Of a stretch of 64,000 bases of DNA, positions 57,321-64,000 are shown in pieces (position 1 is the stretch's first letter; each line of letters starts with the position of its first letter). The DNA is from Simmondsia chinensis. Its lineage: Eukaryota > Streptophyta > Magnoliopsida > Caryophyllales > Simmondsiaceae. Made by a program: the position numbers and the translations under genes. The notes below the pieces were generated by a model. It saw only the letters and a list, made by a program, of their open reading frames with translations, searched no databases and was not told the DNA's origin. The DNA lies in assembly GCA_018398585.1 (NCBI GenBank), contig JAGTTD010000009.1, forward strand, positions 9,305,193 to 9,369,192, in the 5' to 3' direction.

Positions 57321-58020
57321 CCTCTTTAGATTGATTTGGATATATAAAATGAGTTTTAAATATATTTAAATTTGAATGTTGATAAATAGTTTTGGGCCGA
57401 GTTGGATTTGGATAACATCATATCTAACGCAAACCCGACCCAAATTTGACCCAAAATTTCATTTAGTGCGGGATAAGGTTTTAGGATTACTAAATTTTGA
57501 GTCGTAATATGATAAACTAGATTCAAATATTTTTTTATTGTGTTAATATTTTGGAGCCTAATTTGACACTATAATATTTTTTGTAAATATCATGATGCAA
57601 CAAATTCATATAAAGATAATGTTAAAAAAAAAAAAAAAAAACAAAAATCCATATAAAGACAATTAGTTAAAGGGGTCTTTGAACGATTGCCTGCGGCCAC
57701 CGCTGCTCGGCGTCATGGTCATCTTCATTATTATTAAATGAAAAAAAAATATATAAAAATATGTATCGATTTGTCCAAATATTAATTTTTTGCATTATTA
57801 TTGTTATATGTATTAATATTAGATTGAAATATTTAAATTTGTTCTAGGATTTTAATGGATAGACTTTGGTCGGATATCCGTTTCACCTGATGGATTTGAA
57901 TTTGAATTGAACTTTCATGAATAAATAGCTTTTTTTGGATTTGGGTCAGGCCGGAATTTTTTTTTGGGTTGAATCTGAATAAAGGCGAACCCGACCCAAA
58001 TCCGACCCATTGCCATCCCT
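57321..58020. other. Intergenic DNA with GACCCAAAT-rich degenerate repeats
   Basis: 57390-57470 and 57850-58020 share words such as AACCCGACCCAAAT and GGATTTGAATTTGAAT in inverted arrangement, ending ATTGCCATCCCTAAC at 58022. This looks like the two ends of an old foldback element of hAT/MITE type, but I cannot define a target duplication. A poly-A run is at 57625-57643. Confidence 0.45.
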
Positions 58021-58022
58021 AA

Positions 58023-58690
58023 CCCCATATCACAAAGTAGAAATCGAAGCCGAACAATCTCATAACAACATGATACTCCACCTTATCGCCTAAATAAGAA
58101 ATAGTATGTCCACACTTAGAAGGCCATCTGATAAGATCAAAACTCAAATATAAATAGAATTAGCAAGAAGTGGAATGTCAAGTCTTAGGGCATCGGGCCC
58201 AATCATCATTGAAGAAGGTGGAACGCGACGACCATGAGGCAAAGTACCGCAAAGGTATTGAAGAGTGCGCTTAACTATCTTAAAATAAACTTCTTCCAAA
58301 TAAGGTGTAAATAAGCAAGCCTATAGAACAAAATATGGGATATCTGGAAAGGTGAAACTCAGATACGGTAGAGCACCAACAATATTATGGCAGAGGGATG
58401 AATTAGAGATAGGGAGACTATCGGGAAGTAAAGACAGGCTTAACATTACTCATACTACGTTTGGTCATTAACTCTGTAGTATACATGTGTTTTGAGAGGA
58501 ACAAACCACGATGATCACGTGTGATAAAGATTCCAATAAAGTATTTTTTAAGGCCTAAACGAGTCATTAGAAATTCATACTTCAAGCAAACCATAATAGA
58601 AGACAACAATGAGGACGTCGAGGCTACCAGAATGATATCATGAACATATAATAAAAGAATAGCAAGCCCACATCGATAAACAAACATATA
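58023..58690 (-). pseudogene. Copia reverse transcriptase/RNase H relic
   Basis: The open part 58687-58418 reads ILLLYVHDIILVAS (the YVDDIILA box with Asp to His) and LGLKKYFIGIFI. Downstream with several stops come GALPYLSFTFPDIPYF (copia GALRYLT.TRPDI), LQYLCGTLPHG and an RNase H remnant (DLIRWPSKCGHTISYLGDKVEYH). Inactive. From a different copia lineage than the two Tnt1-like elements, judged by the ALxYL and GTLxHG motifs. Confidence 0.8.
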
Positions 58691-59330
58691 TAGTGAGAAA
58701 TAGTTTTTTTATATATAATATCATAATACTTGAAAAATAGTCATCATAATTTAAAATAACTAGAAAGCATATATAAATGGTAAAATATTTATAGGTTATT
58801 TTTATTAGTAGGACAATAATTATTATTTTTAAAATAATAATATGACTTATAATAAATAATAATCATATGATCTCACAAAATCACTCTAAATTTATAATTT
58901 ATCCTAATAATAAGATTATCCCATTTATAAAGCATATTATCAAATATTAGATATCAATATGACTTTTCTTCTAGAATTGTTATTGCAAGATAAAAATTAT
59001 TATTATCAAGTAATATCATGAGTTATAAATAATAAGAGTTACAAAAGTATCTTAAAATAAATTTACTCTAATAATAATAATTTTTTCCTAATAATAATAT
59101 TAATTTTTTTTTCCTTATATAGTATCACAACCTACCTCATAATTCCAACTAAACAACCAACACTAATAAATAAGTTTTCGAGTCATGTTCCAGTCAAAGC
59201 AAGCAGCTCCATGAGTCAAACCACAAGGACGAAACCGTAATTTCACAAGCCGAAACCCACAGTGTCATAACTGTAAATATAACCGAAAAGCAGGGGCAAA
59301 GTAATATCTCTGGACTTTTCAGTACAATCA
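58691..59330. other. AT-rich region upstream of MAP65
   Basis: No gene. 58700-59130 is AT-rich with TAATAATAA runs. 59180-59330 is less AT-rich and probably holds the MAP65 promoter. Confidence 0.5.
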
Positions 59331-59373
59331 TATGCAATCTCTGGGCCCCACCCCGCTCTTACATTTTCTTTGC

Positions 59374-59484
59374 TGTCTCTCTCTCTCTCTTCACTCTCAC
59401 TCTTCACTCTCTCTCTTCACGAACACTGAGGCGACCAAAAATCCTTCAGATCTGAGCCCCACTAGCTTCTTCAACAACGATCTG
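59374..59484 (+). promoter_or_regulatory. MAP65 5'UTR exon with CT-rich leader (inferred)
   Basis: CTCTCTCTCTCTTCACTCTC-type sequence followed by CCACTAGCTTCTTCAACAAC and a consensus donor CTG|GTGAGC at 59485. The matching acceptor is TTGAATGCAG ending at 61257, 22 bp before ATG 61280. The 5'UTR intron would thus be about 1.77 kb. Confidence 0.5.
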
Positions 59485-59639
59485 GTGAGCATTTTGATGT
59501 TTTCGTTGGTTAAATCTGTGTTTGATTTCATTACATTGATCTATTTTTGATTTTTGTAGTTTGTTGAATCGTGATTTATAGTTCGAAGAAGCTGGAGTTA
59601 GGGTAATGTGTCGGTTTTGTTTGATTTTGTTTGTGAGAT

Positions 59640-59890
59640 CGTGTTAAAGTATAAAATTATTTGTGGGTCTTTATCTATTAGTTTAAGTTTTTGGGACAGA
59701 TGGTTCTTTGATGCAGTATCAGAGTCTTGTGGATCGAGATGTTATGTGTTTGAATGCCAATAGGCTCCACTTGCGCAATACCCTTGTTTCAAGCGCAATG
59801 GGAATTCGAGGGGGCGTGCTAGTGTATAAAATCATTTGTAAGCCTTAATTCGTTAGCTTAAGTGTTTGGGATAGTTGGTTTCCTAGTAGA
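59640..59890 (+). repeat. Dispersed intronic repeat in the MAP65 5'UTR intron
   Basis: It carries GTATAAAATTATTTGTGGGT, GCAGTATCAGAGTCTTGTGG, TGTTTGAATGCCAATAGGCT, CTAGTGTATAAAATCATTTG and GTTTGGGATAGTTGGTTTC, the same order as in 39010-39565. Confidence 0.6.
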
Positions 59891-60740
59891 TCTGAGTGTT
59901 TTCTGTCTGATTGATTGGTTTTCTACTTCTGTTTTGATTTGCTAGGGTTTTGAGTGAACTGATGTGCTTGAAGTTGGCGCTGATTCTAGCTCATGAAAAT
60001 TAAATTTTAGGGTAAATTACATATTAGTGCTTTGGGGTTTACTGTTTTAATTTTTTGGTCCACAAACTGAAATAATATTTTAGTTCAAAAGTTACATGTA
60101 TTTAATAAAATAGTCTAAATAGTGGTGTATAAGGGTCTAAAATAGGTCTCATCCAACTCTTCTTCATTAGTAGTGTTATGGCATTGCGATTTGTGTGTGG
60201 ATAAAGAAAATAGCGAGTGATGGTGAGTTCACTAACAAATAATGACAAGTCTTATTCCCTTTGAAATTATCATTTGGATTGTTTTATTAAATACATGTAA
60301 TTTTTGATTTAAAAGATCATTTCACAAGTTTATGAACTAAATTATTATTATGTCAAACTTTAAGGTACTAATATCCAATTTACCCATTTGTTCAAAAAAA
60401 AAAAATCCAATTTACCCAAATTAATTTCTACGGCAAAGTTTGCAGTTCTTGTAGCAGTAGTGTGTGAAATTGGGGTTTTTTTAATCTTTTTTGTTGTTTA
60501 TGGTGGCGATGATTACAATGTATTAGTTTTTGTTTAACTGATGATTCTGCTGTTGGAATTTATTTACTGTTTTGTTGGGCTCACCAAATTTTTGTTTTAG
60601 TGGCTGTTAACTTATTCTTGAGGCAATATTCAAGTGAAGTATATGGTGTTTGTGATGCTGTTAATTGGTGATTATAAGATCTGGCTTTGGAAGTTCCCTT
60701 GATGTGCCTTCAAATTCATTGCTAGATTGGGGGCATTTTC

Positions 60741-60867
60741 TTTTTTTTTTTTTTTCCTTACATCGGTAAGGTGGGGAGGGGGACAATGCCTGCAGCCGGA
60801 ATTGAACGTGGGTGATGCCTTTGGTCCCTAGAGTTCCCGATCACTAGGCTATTTACTTGAAGGACGA
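60741..60867 (-). mobile_element. tRNA-derived SINE in the MAP65 5'UTR intron
   Basis: Flanked by a perfect 13-bp duplication TGGGGGCATTTTC (60728-60740 and 60868-60880). On the minus strand: box A TAGCCTAGTGATCGGG, box B ACGTTCAATTCCGG, then GCATTGTCCCCCTCCCCACC and a poly-A tail (T run at 60741-60755 on the + strand). Confidence 0.9.
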
Positions 60868-61279
60868 TGGGGGCATTTTCGGGGTGAACTATTGGTATTT
60901 GAAGTTGGGAAATTAAATTTTATCGATATGTTACTTTCAGGAGTATTCACTTATGATATGATTCAGATGTGCTCTTCTTTAACTTTTTCAAATGTGGCTT
61001 ACAATTATTTAAGGGCGGGCATGCTTCTTCTTGCTTCTTCCTTACATTTCTGTAGTTTGTTTCTTGTCTTGCTAAATTGCAAATTTGATTCAAAATAATG
61101 ATTACGATTTTTTTATTCAAAGATGGGAATATTTTATTATTTCCTAGCTCTGTGACGCCTTCGCTATCTCGGTGGCTTCTTTTGTCGTCTTGGAAATTGC
61201 AATCAAATCCTTAATTCAGAATGAAGAAGATTTCAAAGAAATTCTGTTGAATGCAGGTCCGCACTAAGGTATAACATCT

Positions 61280-64000
61280 ATGGCGGTGACGGATGTACAA
61301 AATCCTCTCCTAGGAGAAACGACTTGTGGCTCTCTATTGCAGCAGTTGCAGGCAAGCAATGGAACTTTTAATTCACAGTTCTTAGTCCAGTTGTGCTTAA
61401 TGTGCTTGTCTTATTCAGAAAATGGGTGATATGCTGACAAGTTATTATTTGAGTGCAGCAAATCTGGGACGAAGTTGGTGAAACAGATGAGGACCGGGAC
61501 AAGGTACTTCTACAGATAGAGCAGGAATGTCTAGATGTCTACAAGAGGAAGGTCGACCAGGCTGTTAAATCGAGGGTGCAACTCCTTCAGGCCCTAGCCG
61601 ATGCTAGAGTTGAACTTTCCAGTCTTCTATCAGCGCTTGGAGACAAGACTGTTGTTGGAATGGTTAGTGTTACTATTACTGATTTCCTAATGCCCTGAAG
61701 AGATCAGTTTTCTGGTACTTTACATGTGTACATGATTTAGATCAGTTTATGCAATTTGGGCTCCAATTATCCAGTCTTCTTCTTCATATTTTACTTCATC
61801 TTTTTTTTCTTGTTCTAATTATTGCTACTATTTTGCTGATAGCCTGAGAAGACATCGGGGACAATTAAGGAGCAACTTGCTGCCATAGCACCTATGCTGG
61901 AACAACTCTCCATACAAAAGGAGGAAAGATTAAGGGAGTTTTCCGATGTACAGACACAGATTCAGAGGATTTGTGGAGAAATTGCTGGGAACTTGTCTTT
62001 GACTGAGCAAGCACCAGCAGTTGATGAGTCAGACCTGACGTTGAAGAAACTGGAGGAGTATCAATCGCAACTTCAAGAACTACAGAAAGAAAAGGTAAAC
62101 TTAATTAAAGTGAAATTGATTGCTATAGTTGTTGGTGTATATTCATGAATATATAATGTCAATCATATGTCGGATTGATGTGGCAGAGTGAGAGATTGCA
62201 CAAGGTCCTTGAATTTGTGAGCACAGTGCATGATCTTTGTTCTGTCCTTGGAATGGACTTCCTCAGCACGGTTACTGAAGTTCACCCCAGCTTGAATGAT
62301 TCAACTGGCATGCAGTCAAAAAGTATTAGCAATGACACGTTGGCTAGGCTGGCCAAGACAGTCCTAGCTTTGAAAGAGGATAAGAAGCAGAGGCTTCAAA
62401 AGGTGAAACACCATACTTCAATGATTCGATGGATTTACAAACATAACATGTACTGCTTCTGCATTAACATTTCTTTTAAATTATTACTTACTTTGTATAG
62501 ATACAACTTCTCATCGTTTTTGTTATTGCCAATAAAGTATCAATGGCAGAGTTTCTATGTTGTGAAGATTTGGCTAGTTGTTGTGCCACTACATGCATAC
62601 ATTTTCATTCATTTGCAATTGATCTTGACATCTGACAGTATGTTTGTCTCCACAGCTTCAAGAGTTGGCTGCGCAACTAATTGATCTTTGGAACCTGATG
62701 GACACCCCTGAAGAAGAGCGGCATCTGTTCGATCACGTTACATGTAATATGTCAGCCTCTGTGGATGAAGTGACCATACCAGGGGCACTCGCTCTTGACA
62801 TTATTGAGCAGGTTCTGTTGCTTCACCTTCTCTGCAAGTTTAAATCTGATGATGCTGGCTGTTAAACATTTTGAAATATTATAAATGGACAGGCTGAGGT
62901 TGAAGTTGAGAGGCTTGACCAGCTGAAATTTAGCCGAATGAAGGAAATTGCATTCAAGAAGCAAACTGAGCTTGAGGAGATATATGCTGGTGCACACATA
63001 GAAATTGATACGGAGGCTGCCCGTGAAAAGATTTTGACACTGATTGATTCTGGAAATGTTGAGCCATCAGAGTTGATCGCAGACATGGATAGTCAGATTG
63101 TGAAGGCGAAGGAAGAGGCTCTTAGCAGAAAAGAAATATTGGATAGGGTCGAGAGATGGATGTCAGCCTGTGAAGAAGAAAGCTGGCTTGAGGACTACAA
63201 CCGGGTATTCACTCTTTTTCCTCCATTCTTTTGTGTGTGTTGCTTTTTGGGGCGGTGTGGAATCTTGTCTAGTGATTAAAACTCGGTCAAAGTTGAGGCT
63301 TTACGTCAAGATGCTTGGTTCAAATCCCTTTAAACCAACCCTGCTCACCTACCAAAGAATGTGGTGGGCATTTATTTGCCTTTTCTTGCGGAGTGAGGGT
63401 GGGGTTTGGAGTTCAGAGATCTATTTTTCAGCATAAATAAGCTCTAGTATCAAGTTAGCATTCTCTATAGATTTTGTTGCTCAAAAAATATTACTCTAAG
63501 CTTCTGTTTTATGAATGGCAATCGTGTGTCATTATCTCATTGGACCTCCTTCCCCTGGGTTGTCTGCTGTAAACCAGCACATCTCCAAGGAAGAGGGAAC
63601 TGCTGACGCTGTGGCAACGACAATTCTTTATTGAGCAGTGATTGTATTGACCTTTCTTGTTGGATAGGATGACAACCGGTACAATGCTAGCAGAGGTGCC
63701 CACTTAAATCTCAAGCGTGCAGAAAAAGCCCGGAACCTGGTCAACAAAATTCCAGGTGTGTATATAATACAACTAATATTCTTGTATTGGCCCGACAAAT
63801 TTGGAGTTCTGTCACTGTAAAACTATTTTTGGATTTTCATCTATCAACGTAAACTCTAATTGAAATCTCTCACTAGTTCACTAATCTGTTTGTGCCCTTG
63901 CAGCTATGGTAGATACTTTGGTTACCAAAACTCGAGCTTGGGAGGAGGACCGTGGCATTTCATTTACTTATGATGGTGTTCCTCTACTTGCTATGCTGGA
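61280..64000 (+). CDS. MAP65: MAP65 microtubule-bundling protein (3' end beyond the window)
   Basis: Coding exons: 61280-61351, 61459-61662, 61843-62094, 62187-62402, 62656-62811, 62893-63204, 63668-63755 and 63904-64000 (cut by the window edge). All phases agree. The protein begins [20 protein letters not shown] and continues with the MAP65/Ase1/PRC1 N-terminal coiled-coil rod: [102 protein letters not shown]65 dimers cross-bridge antiparallel microtubules in the cortex and phragmoplast. The microtubule-binding domain should follow to the right. It resembles the MAP65-1/2 branch. Intron 1 of the CDS uses a GC donor (CAG|GCAAGC). Confidence 0.95.
63235..63440 (+). mobile_element. tRNA-derived SINE-like sequence in MAP65 intron 6
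   Basis: Box-A-like TGTCTAGTGATTAAAACTCG (63269) and box-B-like TTGGTTCAAATCCC (63318) stand at SINE spacing, followed by CCAACCCTGCTCACCTACCA and a G-rich end near 63405. No cloverleaf. Target duplication not found. Confidence 0.5.

Overview
The window is nuclear DNA from a eudicot plant. It has intron-rich host genes with GT-AG introns, Ty1/copia, MULE, RTE-LINE, SINE and hAT-MITE insertions, and AT-rich intergenic DNA. I cannot name the species. All coordinates were read by eye, without alignments or searches.

Host genes, all on the + strand: (1) a mitochondrial GrpE/Mge1 co-chaperone (29727-34486, 6 exons, 314 aa); (2) a chloroplast trigger-factor-type chaperone (38651-47678, 13 exons, 541 aa); (3) the 5' two-thirds of a MAP65 microtubule-associated protein (5'UTR about 59370, ATG 61280, running off the right edge). 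From memory, the same three families sit side by side in Arabidopsis (around AT5G55200-AT5G55230), so this looks like a conserved microsyntenic block stretched by transposons.

Mobile DNA: 1-2653 is a deleted Ty1/copia (Tnt1-like) element. 6286-12625 is an LTR pair around non-coding DNA (LARD-like). 12723-29301 is a 16.6-kb Mutator-like element (MULE) ending about 425 bp upstream of the GrpE start codon. 48764-49225 is an RTE-LINE remnant, 51049-51346 a MITE, and 51545-51723 a tRNA-type SINE with a perfect 16-bp target duplication. 51890-56538 is a second, fuller copy of the first copia family, itself carrying a hAT-type MITE. About 58020-58690 is another copia RT/RNase H relic.

The MULE is the most unusual object. 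It has terminal inverted repeats of about 157 bp. A decayed DUF1985/Ulp1-type (C48) protease gene runs inward from the left end and a decayed MURA transposase gene runs inward from the right end. Each gene begins with a non-coding exon next to a terminal repeat, followed by an intron of about 2 kb filled with tandem repeats of an ~83-bp monomer carrying the dyad ATCATACACNGTGTATGAT, with the start codon at or 2 nt after the splice acceptor. The two intronic arrays are in inverted orientation, dimeric (about 166 bp) on the left and trimeric (about 247 bp) on the right. The centre holds further arrays, a foldback of about 2.1 kb, a TATA-box plus hairpin locus that resembles a MIR gene, a duplicated protease-gene segment, and an RTE LINE inserted into the repeats.

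The second notable system is a SINE family headed by 5S rRNA (37009-37216, 37647-37885, 38259-38520, 48116-48365, plus a tail at 57238-57320). Its 3' half matches the 3' end of the RTE LINE at 19456-21180 and ends in the same (TTG)n tail, which suggests a LINE/SINE partnership visible within one window.
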